7,485 bases of DNA from Geobacter sp. (GTDB taxonomy: Bacteria; Desulfobacterota; Desulfuromonadia; Geobacterales; Geobacteraceae): assembly GCA_003857395.1 (NCBI GenBank), contig RPRC01000277.1, positions 1-7,485 on the forward strand, read 5' to 3'. Positions 1 to 6,261 of this stretch are shown here, piece by piece. The notes beneath the pieces are model-generated. The model worked only from the letters and a program-made list of their open reading frames with translations, did not search any database and was not told where the DNA came from. The position numbers were made by a program, and so were the translations under genes. The stretch's first letter is position 1; each line of letters starts with the position of its first letter.

Positions 1-26
1 AAGAAAAACAGAGCGAGAAATTTCAT
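1..26 (-). CDS. start of a probable exported protein, cut by left edge
   Basis: On the minus strand an ATG at 26-24 opens a frame reading MKFLALFF, which runs off the left edge. A lysine followed by a run of large hydrophobic residues is the usual beginning of a Sec signal peptide. A purine-rich AAAGGGG lies a few bases upstream of the ATG (about 32-38) and fits a Shine-Dalgarno site. The gene would be divergent from the outer-membrane protein gene at 234, which explains why 27-233 has no convincing gene. Only eight codons are visible, so no function can be given and the call could be chance. All three plus-strand frames are also open across 1-160, so a plus-strand gene tail ending at TAA 163-165 is the alternative. 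Confidence 0.4.
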
Positions 27-233
27 CCCGACCCCTTTCGAGAGGTTTTCGGATTATCGTTTCGGAAAGTTTGCTGTTCTCTGGAAAACCTCCGAAAACA
101 TGGCAGAATGTTTCAACAGTGTACTGGCAAACTATCATCTTGCAATTACCAGACATTTGCTTTAAGGAATCTTTACCGTCTTTTCCCTGACGGCACGGAA
201 TCGGTTCAATCCCAGCTAAGGAGAACAGCATAG
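27..233. promoter_or_regulatory. divergent intergenic control region with inverted repeats
   Basis: This 207-base stretch lies between the probable minus-strand start at 26 and the plus-strand start at 234. A perfect 9-base inverted repeat, GAGGTTTTC (42-50) and GAAAACCTC (84-92), overlaps a second 8-base pair, GTTTTCGG (45-52) with CCGAAAAC (92-99). The left arm can therefore pair with either partner. For the plus strand, TATCAT at 133-138 matches five of six bases of a sigma-70 -10 box, but the -35 (TTTCAA, 111-116) is poor. For the minus strand, GATAAT (complement of about 53-58) is a possible -10. The Shine-Dalgarno of the next gene, AAGGAG, is at 218-223. Promoters here are inference; the repeats are seen directly. 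Confidence 0.4.
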
Positions 234-1310
234 ATGATGTATCATCGCGACTGCACCAATGGCCATTACCAGAAATCTCGCTACGCTACTGTCAGGACTC
301 CGACAGTCTTTATATTTTTGCTCTTTCTGGCACTATCAGTCATGCTGCCGGGCACTGCGACCTCCGCGACTGCGGTGGATATCATCCCTTTCCAGAGCAG
401 CAACCAGAGTCCATTGATACGGATCTTTGGCCTCCCCGCAATCGGCAGTGCCCTTGTTGTTCCGGCCGGCCATTTCGAGGCAACTCTCACCAGCGACGTA
501 TCGAATAACTCAACGTCTGGACTCTCGCCGACGGACACAATCATGCTCGACGGCGAGACCTACCGCTTCAACCTTGCAGCCCGCTACGGCATCACTCCAG
601 AGTTCCAGATCGGTATCGACATTCCTTACCTGGCAAACAGCGGCGGCTTTCTCGACGGTTTTATCGAAGGTTTCCACGACACCTTCGGCCTCCCCCAGGG
701 AATGCGCAAATCCTCCCCCCGAAACAGACTGCGCTACCAGTACACCCGAAACGGTGTGACGAAGGTTCAGGTGGATGACGGTTCTTCCGGCATCGGCGAT
801 GTCCGGCTTTCGGGGACATGGCAGCTTTACCACGACGGTACGGACGCACCTCTGGCAGTTGCACTGCACGGGAGCATCAAGCTTCCCACCGGCAACAGCA
901 ACCGCCTCTTCGGCAGCGGCAGCACCGACTTCGCCCTCTGGCTGACTGCCAGTGACAACTTCCAGCTTCCCCTCGGCCGGCTGACACTGTATGGCGCAGC
1001 CGGTGGAATGGCCTTGACCGGCGGCGAGGTACTGAAAGATCAGCAGCGCAATCTTGCCGGATTCGGCTCCCTCGGATTTGGCTGGAGCCCCCTGCAATGG
1101 CTCACCCTGAAGGTCCAGGCCGACGCCCACACATCCCTCTACACCGGCAGCAGCCTGAAACAAGTTAACAGTGGCTCCGTTCAACTGGTATCGGGAGGAA
1201 CGATCGGCTTTACCAGGAACACAACATTCGACGTGGGAATTTCGGAAGACGTATTAGTGGATACCGCCCCCGATGTTGTTTTCCACTTCGCCCTGCGCAG
1301 CCGATTTTAG
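234..1310 (+). CDS. DUF3187 family outer-membrane protein
   Basis: Predicted outer-membrane beta-barrel protein of 358 residues, function unknown. The N-terminus has a long polar region, then a hydrophobic core (about residues 24-40, TVFIFLLFLALSVMLPG) and small residues ATSATA, giving a signal peptide with likely cleavage near residue 46. The mature start, with FQSSNQSPLIRIFGLP, is the hallmark opening of DUF3187 proteins as I remember the family. The rest alternates polar and hydrophobic residues, is rich in Gly, Ser and Thr, and ends in Phe (FALRSRF), as expected for barrel strands and the C-terminal signal for the BAM machinery. The start is set by AAGGAG at 218-223, ten bases before ATG 234; ATG 237 is equally possible. 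The desulfurase gene begins eight bases after the stop, so the two are probably co-transcribed. The family name is recalled, not searched. Confidence 0.8.
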   Translation: MMYHRDCTNGHYQKSRYATVRTPTVFIFLLFLALSVMLPGTATSATAVDIIPFQSSNQSPLIRIFGLPAIGSALVVPAGHFEATLTSDVSNNSTSGLSPTDTIMLDGETYRFNLAARYGITPEFQIGIDIPYLANSGGFLDGFIEGFHDTFGLPQGMRKSSPRNRLRYQYTRNGVTKVQVDDGSSGIGDVRLSGTWQLYHDGTDAPLAVALHGSIKLPTGNSNRLFGSGSTDFALWLTASDNFQLPLGRLTLYGAAGGMALTGGEVLKDQQRNLAGFGSLGFGWSPLQWLTLKVQADAHTSLYTGSSLKQVNSGSVQLVSGGTIGFTRNTTFDVGISEDVLVDTAPDVVFHFALRSRF

Positions 1311-1318
1311 GAGCAGCA

Positions 1319-2470
1319 ATGCCCATCTACCTCGACAATGCCGCCACCTCTCATCCCAAACCGGAATCGGTCTACCGGGCAGTGGACCATGCCCTCAGGG
1401 AGATCGGCACCAGTCCCGGGCGCGGCGGATACCGCCGGGGCCTGGATGCAACCCGCATTGTTTTCGGGGCACGGGAAAGCCTGGCAGAATTGTTCGGGAT
1501 TAAAGACTCTTCCCGGCTGACTTTCACCAGCAGCGCAACTGAGGCGTTGAACCTGGCAATCGCCGGCATGCTCAGGCCCGGCGACCATGCCGTCACCACA
1601 ACCATGGAGCATAATTCCGTTTCCAGGCCACTCCGAATGGCCGAAACACGGGGGTCGTCAATCACCCGGATACCCTGCGACCGGAGCGGTTTCCTCAATC
1701 CCCGTGATCTTGCAGCCGCAATCCGGGCCGACACCCGCCTTATCGTCCTCTCTCACTGCTCGAATGTCACCGGCACGGTTCAGCCGCTCGTCGAAATCGG
1801 TCATCTGGCAAGCCAGTCAGGGGTCCCGCTGCTGATTGACGCCGCCCAGAGTGCCGGTGTCATACCGATCGACGTCAACTCAATGGGAGTAAGCCTCCTT
1901 GCGGCACCAGGCCACAAAGGGCTGTTGGGACCACAGGGCACCGGATTTCTCTACATCGCGGCTGGCCTTGAATTGCCCCCCTTGATGGTGGGGGGAACCG
2001 GCAGCCACTCAAGCGATGAAGAGCAACCGGAAGAAATGCCGGCCCGCTTCGAAAGCGGCACCCTGAACACACCCGGTATCGCAGGCTTAAAGGCCGGGGT
2101 GGAATTCATCCTCAGCACCGGCATCGAGACCATCAGAAAAAAGGAAATGTCCCTCGTTCGCCAGCTGTTGGCAGGACTTGCAAAAATTCCGGGCATCGTC
2201 ACCTATGGACCTGCGCCTGAAGAGGAGCGGGGCGGCATCGTCTCCTTCACCGCGGAAGGAAGGGATCCCGCCATGATCGGATTTACCCTGGATCATGAAT
2301 ACGATATTGAAGTGAGGACCGGCCTTCACTGCGCCCCCTGGGCTCACCGCACCATCGGCAGCTATCCTGCCGGCACCATCCGGGTAAGCCCTGGCTGGTT
2401 CACCACGGAAACAGAGATCGAAACCTTTCTTACCGCCATGGATGAGATCCTCCGTCGTTCAACCTCCTGA
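1319..2470 (+). CDS. cysteine desulfurase family protein (class V aminotransferase fold)
   Basis: PLP-dependent enzyme of 383 residues that would remove sulfur (or selenium) from cysteine (selenocysteine) to give alanine and an enzyme-bound persulfide in the cytoplasm. The fold-type I, class V order is complete: N-terminal YLDNAATSHPKP; phosphate-binding SSATEALN (71-78); His98 in MEHNS stacking on PLP; Asp174 and Gln177 in LLIDAAQSAG; Schiff-base Lys200 in APGHKGLLGPQG; the catalytic Cys338 in RTGLHCAPWAH; and Arg356 in IRVSPGWF for the substrate carboxylate. The RTGLHCAP motif with a short active-site loop resembles the TIGR01977 group and SufS/CsdA (group II) more than IscS. TAGGAG lies just upstream of ATG 1319. 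No IscU, SufE or SufBCD gene is nearby, so the sulfur acceptor is unknown. It is probably in one operon with the outer-membrane protein gene, though the two have no evident functional link. Confidence 0.9.
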   Translation: MPIYLDNAATSHPKPESVYRAVDHALREIGTSPGRGGYRRGLDATRIVFGARESLAELFGIKDSSRLTFTSSATEALNLAIAGMLRPGDHAVTTTMEHNSVSRPLRMAETRGSSITRIPCDRSGFLNPRDLAAAIRADTRLIVLSHCSNVTGTVQPLVEIGHLASQSGVPLLIDAAQSAGVIPIDVNSMGVSLLAAPGHKGLLGPQGTGFLYIAAGLELPPLMVGGTGSHSSDEEQPEEMPARFESGTLNTPGIAGLKAGVEFILSTGIETIRKKEMSLVRQLLAGLAKIPGIVTYGPAPEEERGGIVSFTAEGRDPAMIGFTLDHEYDIEVRTGLHCAPWAHRTIGSYPAGTIRVSPGWFTTETEIETFLTAMDEILRRSTS

Positions 2471-2780
2471 ATTCCAAGTGGGAAGGTTTCCTTTCAAGGA
2501 GCCTTTCGCCATTCATGTTGGTTTCGGTCTGATCCTGCCTGTCCATGCGGTTGCTCCGGCTACCACTTTCACTATCTGCCGCCAACAGGCCAGCGACTCT
2601 TTCTAGCAGATTTATTTCTACTTATCAATTAACATATTCTACTTTCTTTTTCTGTACCGATTCTTGCGTACAGAGCCTCAAGTAGGATACACTGCTTTTT
2701 CCAGGAGACTGTTGGAGCTGAGACGTGGAACACCGTCCAACATGCAGGAGTTCATTCGTATTTCGAAAGAAGGATCCATT
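2471..2780. other. intergenic stretch, weak promoter candidate only
   Basis: About 310 bases without a supported gene. Short open stretches occur on both strands, but none has a ribosome site plus protein-like composition. The part around 2606-2655 is AT-rich (TTATCAATTAACATATTCT), unlike the neighbours. A weak sigma-70-like pair, TTGCGT (2664-2669) and TACACT (2688-2693), separated by 18 bases, would start transcription near 2700 and leave a leader of about 80 bases before the TTG start at 2781. I see no strong hairpin plus T-run that would terminate the upstream genes. The frame of the next gene stays open back to a TTG at 2664, so a longer protein cannot be ruled out. Confidence 0.3.
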
Positions 2781-3701
2781 TTGCTGAAACGCTACAACGC
2801 ATTCTCCGACGAACTGAAAAGGGTCTTCGACTGCCGGGTCCACCGCATCTCCGTGGACGCCGGGTTTTCCTGTCCAAACCGGGACGGAACCGTGGCAACC
2901 GGGGGCTGTATTTATTGCGGCGGCAAAGGATCGGGATCCCACGGCATCCAGGCCGGGGTCTCGGTGGCAGAGCAGATCGAAGCAGGCAAAGAGGTCATGA
3001 CCCGCAAGTACAAAGCCAAGCGATTTCTGGCCTATTTCCAGGCGTACTCCAACACCTATGCGCCAGCAGAGACTCTTCGACGTCTCTATGACGAGGCGCT
3101 GGCGGTTGATGAGGTGGTAGGGCTTATTGTCGGCACCCGCCCCGATTGCCTCCCTCCGGAAACGATTGCGCTGCTGAGGGACTACGCCCGAAAAACCTAC
3201 TTCTGGCTGGAACTGGGTCTCCAGTCGCCACTGGACCGGACCTTGCACTATCTCGGCAGAGGGCACAGCTATTCTGACTTTGAGGAAGCTGTCCGATCAT
3301 GCAACAGGGCAGGTATCCGGGTCAGCGCCCATATTATCCTCGGACTGCCGGGAGAGTCACGGGACGAGATGCTGGGCACGGCACAGCTGTTGAACAACCT
3401 GGGAATCGACGGAGTCAAGATCCACCTCCTCCATATCATGAAGGACACACCACTTGCGGAGCTGTATGCCCGTGGCGAAGTGCGACTGCTTGATCGGGAT
3501 GAGTATGTGGGACTGGTCTGCGACTTTCTGGAAAGGCTCCGGCCGGAAATATCCATCCAGCGACTCACCGGAGACGGCGGAAGGGACCACCTGATCGCGC
3601 CCCTCTGGTCACTGCGAAAATTCGAAGTACTCAATGCCATCGACTACGAACTGGAACGGCGTGGCTCTCGACAAGGGAGTGCCGTTTGCATCAGGGAGTA
3701 A
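2781..3701 (+). CDS. TIGR01212 family radical SAM protein (YhcC-like)
   Basis: Radical SAM enzyme of 306 residues; substrate unknown. The N-terminus LKRYNAFSDELKRVF and VDAGFSCPNRDGT are typical of the YhcC/TIGR01212 family. The cysteines that should hold the 4Fe-4S cluster are Cys31, Cys43 and Cys46 (C-x11-C-x2-C, in CPNRDGT...GGCIYC), a wider first gap than the usual CxxxCxxC. Other family features are FQAYSNTYAP (86-95), GTRPDCLP (118-125), WLELGLQS (142-149), HIILGLPGE (184-192) and a conserved tail ending RRGSRQG (293-299). I chose TTG 2781 because AGAAGGA (2768-2774) sits six bases upstream and the length then matches E. coli YhcC (about 309). ATG 2742 and TTG 2664 are in frame but have poor ribosome sites and add 13 and 39 atypical residues. 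The gene ends 11 bases inside the convergent glycosylase gene. Confidence 0.85.
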   Translation: MLKRYNAFSDELKRVFDCRVHRISVDAGFSCPNRDGTVATGGCIYCGGKGSGSHGIQAGVSVAEQIEAGKEVMTRKYKAKRFLAYFQAYSNTYAPAETLRRLYDEALAVDEVVGLIVGTRPDCLPPETIALLRDYARKTYFWLELGLQSPLDRTLHYLGRGHSYSDFEEAVRSCNRAGIRVSAHIILGLPGESRDEMLGTAQLLNNLGIDGVKIHLLHIMKDTPLAELYARGEVRLLDRDEYVGLVCDFLERLRPEISIQRLTGDGGRDHLIAPLWSLRKFEVLNAIDYELERRGSRQGSAVCIRE

Positions 3702-4449
3702 CGGATGAACCTTTCAGGTAAAATTCACAACGGACCCTGAGGAGGCATTCCCCGCACAATGGCCTGGTCCGGCAGCGCTCCTTGCAGTGCTCGACGATCA
3801 GAGCATGATACTCATTGAACAGCTCGACAGCGGCCGGGAGGTTTTGCATGAACAGGTCGCGCACCTCGTCATAGGAAGCCGTGGCGGAGATAAAGCCGAG
3901 GCGGAAAAAGAGGCGCTTGGTGTAGGCATCCACGACAAAGGAAGGTTTATGTCCGGCGTAGAGAATGATTGAGTCGCAGGTCTCGGGTCCAATCCCCCGC
4001 ACCTGCAGCAACTCCTGCCGCAACTCCCGCCAGTCGCCTGAAAACATCTCTTCCAGACTTCCCCCATGTATCTCAAACAGCCATGCGATAAAATCCTTCA
4101 GTCTGGCGCTCTTCACATTGAAATAGCCGGCCGGTCGAATCAATTCCGCCAGCCGCGCCAGAGGAACGTCCCGAAGTTCCGCCGGCGATAAGAGGCCCTC
4201 TCGTTTCAAATTGGCGATGGCCTTTTCCACATTGCCCCAGTTGGTATTCTGGGTAAGGATGGCCCCTGCGCAGACCTCGAAGGGCGTCTCGGCAGGCCAC
4301 CAGGAACGAGGACCATAGGCAGCAAGAAGGATATCGAATATTTCAAGAAGCAGGTTTTTCATCGAGGGAGCGTTTCGTGAAGTTTCAGTAGTGTCTGGCT
4401 TGGCCAGACCTGCAAGGTTTTCAAAACCCGGCAGGTCTTTTTCTCTCAT
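3691..4449 (-). CDS. endonuclease III-like HhH-GPD DNA glycosylase
   Basis: Base-excision repair enzyme of 252 residues in the COG2231 (endonuclease III-related, MagIII-like) group. The helix-hairpin-helix is QVRGIGPETCD (149-159), followed by the catalytic Asp174 in FVVDAYTKR. The position of the EndoIII catalytic Lys is Glu156, as I recall for MagIII, suggesting a monofunctional glycosylase without lyase activity, possibly for alkylated purines. AGAILTQNTNWGNVEKAI (61-78) matches the family's damage-pocket region. Cysteines 222, 226, 232, 235 and 241 (C-x3-C-x5-C-x2-C-x5-C) can hold a 4Fe-4S cluster near the C-terminus. ATG 4449 overlaps the upstream stop in an ATGA and has GGAG five bases upstream, implying coupled translation. 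Homologs would be expected to start at Met30 (4362, MKNLLLEIFDILLAAYG), which lacks a ribosome site. The extra 29 residues are partly encoded by a palindromic repeat. Confidence 0.83.
   Translation of the reverse strand: MREKDLPGFENLAGLAKPDTTETSRNAPSMKNLLLEIFDILLAAYGPRSWWPAETPFEVCAGAILTQNTNWGNVEKAIANLKREGLLSPAELRDVPLARLAELIRPAGYFNVKSARLKDFIAWLFEIHGGSLEEMFSGDWRELRQELLQVRGIGPETCDSIILYAGHKPSFVVDAYTKRLFFRLGFISATASYDEVRDLFMQNLPAAVELFNEYHALIVEHCKERCRTRPLCGECLLRVRCEFYLKGSSVTP
4393..4438. repeat. palindromic repeat inside the glycosylase frame
   Basis: Positions 4406-4438 form a 33-base near-perfect palindrome: outer arms AGACCTGC (4406-4413) and GCAGGTCT (4431-4438), two mismatched pairs, then inner arms GGTTTT (4416-4421) and AAAACC (4423-4428) around a single central base. 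An adjoining hairpin, GTCTGGC (4393-4399) with GCCAGAC (4403-4409), overlaps its left arm. A T-run (4438-4442) follows on the plus strand, so it could act as a terminator in that direction. The sequence resembles a widespread AGACCTGCAAGGTTTT-type dispersed palindrome I recall from several bacterial genomes; this is memory, not a search. On the minus strand it is read in frame as KDLPGFENLAGL near the start of the glycosylase. Confidence 0.65.
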
Positions 4450-5066
4450 TCGGTCTCCGGTGTCTCATCGCCGATCAGTTCCCGCAACCGTTTCGCGTCA
4501 GCCCGTTCCATGGGACGGCCGGTGATGCTGCTTTTCGGCCGCTGGTGTCGTTCGGAAGGATCATAGACCGTGCATTCGACAACGATTCCGTCATCGTCCA
4601 GATACAGGTGCGTATATTCCCGAAACTCACTGCCGTAGCGAATGCTTACCGTCTCCGCTTCGCAGGGAATCTCCCGCTCTTCCAGAAACAACTCCACCTC
4701 CTCGACGGAATCGGCAAACAGATGGAGATCGATGTCGCTCCGCTCCGTAACAGCCCCGGCCAGGACCGAGCCAACCAGATACGGGCGGAAGGGTGCGAAC
4801 AGCTCAAGCCAGGAAAGCGCCAGGAGCCTCATCCGGAGAAGTCGCTCCGGATGAACATCCCCTTCATGCATCCGAATAAGGCGGGAGAGCTCTTCATGAA
4901 TCTCGGCATTGGTCGGCAGGTGAGAACCGAGCGAGAGGGCCTTTTCCGGGCCGAATGCCTTGGCCGCCTTGCGCTTGGCATCACGGTATTCCTTAACCCC
5001 ATCCTCGTACATGATCCGGGCGGCTTCGCGGGCGATACTGAGACGTATTTTGTCTTCTCGCTTCAC
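4446..5066 (-). CDS. small nucleotidyltransferase-fold protein
   Basis: Protein of 206 residues with the signature of the polymerase beta/minimal nucleotidyltransferase fold: VGSVLAGAVTERSDIDLHLF, that is Gly99-Ser100, ten residues, then Asp111-x-Asp113 for metal binding. Glu164 in the strand IVVECTVYD is a plausible third metal ligand. The first 90 residues are helical and charged (KREDKIRLSIAREAARIMYEDG), and the C-terminus has SSITGRPMERADAKRLRELIG. The substrate is unknown; it could modify a protein, an RNA or a small molecule with a nucleotide. The start is GTG 5066, with AAGGAG nine bases upstream. It is translationally coupled to the glycosylase gene through ATGA (4446-4449). There is no HEPN or AbiE-type partner beside it, which argues against a toxin-antitoxin pair. 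The fold assignment is firm, the function open. Confidence 0.75.
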   Translation of the reverse strand: MKREDKIRLSIAREAARIMYEDGVKEYRDAKRKAAKAFGPEKALSLGSHLPTNAEIHEELSRLIRMHEGDVHPERLLRMRLLALSWLELFAPFRPYLVGSVLAGAVTERSDIDLHLFADSVEEVELFLEEREIPCEAETVSIRYGSEFREYTHLYLDDDGIVVECTVYDPSERHQRPKSSITGRPMERADAKRLRELIGDETPETE

Positions 5067-5131
5067 CGGAGAATGCTCCTTTCAGTTCCTTGCGACGGCT
5101 CATCGATGTTCAGTGGCACCCCGCCCGATCC

Positions 5132-5533
5132 TTACCGCCGGTGAACTATGATCGTTCCCCGGGAAAGTGCCCGCTCCAAAAGCCGCCCAAACCATTTTTT
5201 CAGATAGGTTCTGCTCAGCGGGAAGAGGAAAAAGAGCCCGAGGAAATCGGTAAAGAATCCAGGCGTGAGAAGCAGAACTCCACCAGCAAGTATCATGGCG
5301 CCATCCATCAGCCGTGCGGCAGGAAGCCGCCCAACGGCGAGCTCCTCGCGGACGGCCACGACCGTCTTCAGCCCTTGGGACTTGGCCAACCAGGCCCCCA
5401 CCAGGGAAATAGCAAGGAGCAGGCAAACCGTCGGCAGCGCTCCGATCACCTTGCCGACCTTTATCAGGAGCCAAATTTCAATAATGGGAATGATGGAAAA
5501 AAGCAGAAAGAGACGTAAAAGCATTGTTTGCAT
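5132..5533 (-). CDS. fxsA: FxsA family membrane protein
   Basis: Small inner-membrane protein of 133 residues. The hydrophobic stretches are about 5-26 (LLRLFLLFSIIPIIEIWLLI), 29-50 and 76-106. The motif LLLTPGFFTDFLGLFFLFP (87-105) is nearly identical to the PGFFTDFLGLLLLLP segment of E. coli FxsA, and IIEIWLLIKVG (17-27) and GAWLAKSQGLK (46-56) fit the rest of that family. E. coli FxsA, when overproduced, relieves exclusion of phage T7 by the F plasmid through PifA; its normal role is not known to me. The tail is basic and predicted cytoplasmic. The start is uncertain: ATG 5533 has GGA seven bases upstream, while ATG 5524 would give MLLRLF, the more typical family start. It lies 44 bases downstream of the regulator and 65 upstream of the nucleotidyltransferase gene. 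Confidence 0.9.
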   Translation of the reverse strand: MQTMLLRLFLLFSIIPIIEIWLLIKVGKVIGALPTVCLLLAISLVGAWLAKSQGLKTVVAVREELAVGRLPAARLMDGAMILAGGVLLLTPGFFTDFLGLFFLFPLSRTYLKKWFGRLLERALSRGTIIVHRR

Positions 5534-5577
5534 ACCTATGTCCGGAAATCAGGAATTTTCGGCCTGGACCATTTTCC

Positions 5578-6261
5578 CTACTTGGCGGCGATCTCCTTCA
5601 AACGCTCCATATTCTGGATAATAACACGGCTTCCCTTTACCTCGATTGCCCCCTCATCTTTCAGCTTCTTGAGTGCGCGCGAGAGAGTTTCGCTGACCGT
5701 GCTCAGGTGGGAGGCAAGTTCGCCTTTCTTGATCTCGAGATCGAGATAGGTTTTACCTTGGAAGCTGGTTGATTTTTTGGCAGCGAGTTCAATCAGGTAG
5801 CCAGCCAGCCGGCTTGGCACTTCGGCAAAGGTAAGTTCCTCGATCTGACGGGCAAAGCGTCGCACCGAAAGCGACAGGGTGACAATCAGGTTCAGGGAAA
5901 ACCGGGGGTTACGTTCCAAAATCCCCATGAAAGCAGCCCGGGGGAAATACAACGCCTCAACCTTCTCAAGGGCCCGCCCTTCGGCAGGATAGCGGCCGTC
6001 ACCGAAGAACGCGGCTTCGGCAAATGTCTCCGATGCATAGGCAAAATGAAGCACCTTTTCCTTGCCATCCGAGGATATCTTCGACAACTTCACCGTACCG
6101 GAAGCAATCAGAAAAAACCCCTCGGCAGGTTCTCCCTCGGTAAAGAGGACTTCCCCTTTCCCATAGGTACGTTTGGTTGCGATGGCAGCCACTTCAGCAA
6201 GGTTTTCCTCGTTCAGTCCGGAAAAGAGGAGCGATTTTTTCAAGATCTTTTGGTATTCCAT
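5578..6261 (-). CDS. Crp/Fnr family transcriptional regulator (Dnr/HcpR-like)
   Basis: Transcription factor of 227 residues with a cyclic-nucleotide-binding-type sensor barrel (about 10-115, including GEVLFTEGEPAEGFFLIASGTVKL at 36-59), a dimerisation helix (about 118-145) and a C-terminal winged helix-turn-helix (about 150-225). The recognition helix VSETLSRALKKL (189-200) places Glu191, Ser194 and Arg195 where FNR has the Glu, Ser and Arg that read TTGAT half-sites, so a TTGA-type operator is expected. It has no cysteine at all, so it cannot carry an FNR Fe-S cluster. FAEAAFFGDG (80-89) resembles the FAEAMMF of Dnr, a heme/NO sensor, rather than the cAMP-binding RxS motif of CRP; His72 is one of two histidines. 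The ligand is unproven. The start ATG 6261 is preceded closely by AGGAGG. It heads the four-gene minus cluster and is divergent from the flavoprotein gene. Confidence 0.88.
   Translation of the reverse strand: MEYQKILKKSLLFSGLNEENLAEVAAIATKRTYGKGEVLFTEGEPAEGFFLIASGTVKLSKISSDGKEKVLHFAYASETFAEAAFFGDGRYPAEGRALEKVEALYFPRAAFMGILERNPRFSLNLIVTLSLSVRRFARQIEELTFAEVPSRLAGYLIELAAKKSTSFQGKTYLDLEIKKGELASHLSTVSETLSRALKKLKDEGAIEVKGSRVIIQNMERLKEIAAK

Noticed and set aside
124..142. Sigma-54 type promoter (TGGC...TTGC)
   Set aside because: The GG and GC are 14 bases apart rather than 10, so the element cannot fit the -24/-12 consensus.
1..165. Plus-strand tail of an upstream gene (frame open from 1 to TAA 163-165)
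   Set aside because: All three plus frames are open here, so openness is not evidence; no family features are seen, and a minus-strand signal-peptide start at 26 explains the left edge better.
510..1184. Long minus-strand open frame opposite the DUF3187 gene
   Set aside because: It is a shadow: no ribosome site, no domain, and the plus strand carries a signal peptide and barrel features.
2471..2663. tRNA, small RNA or CRISPR in the gene-free stretch
   Set aside because: No cloverleaf pattern, no regularly spaced repeats and no strong structured element was found by eye.
2625..3266. Long minus-strand open frame opposite the radical SAM gene
   Set aside because: It lies antisense to conserved cluster-binding and family motifs and has no recognisable domain.
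4446..5066. MNT/HEPN or AbiE-type toxin-antitoxin system
   Set aside because: Only the nucleotidyltransferase signature is present; the neighbours are a glycosylase and FxsA, with no HEPN or AbiEi-like partner.
4545..5144. Plus-strand open frame of about 200 codons
   Set aside because: It is antisense to the nucleotidyltransferase active-site motif and reads as low-similarity composition with no domain.
5542..5562. Hairpin between the regulator and fxsA as a terminator
   Set aside because: The arms pair with one mismatch on the transcribed strand and no T-run follows, so termination is not supported.
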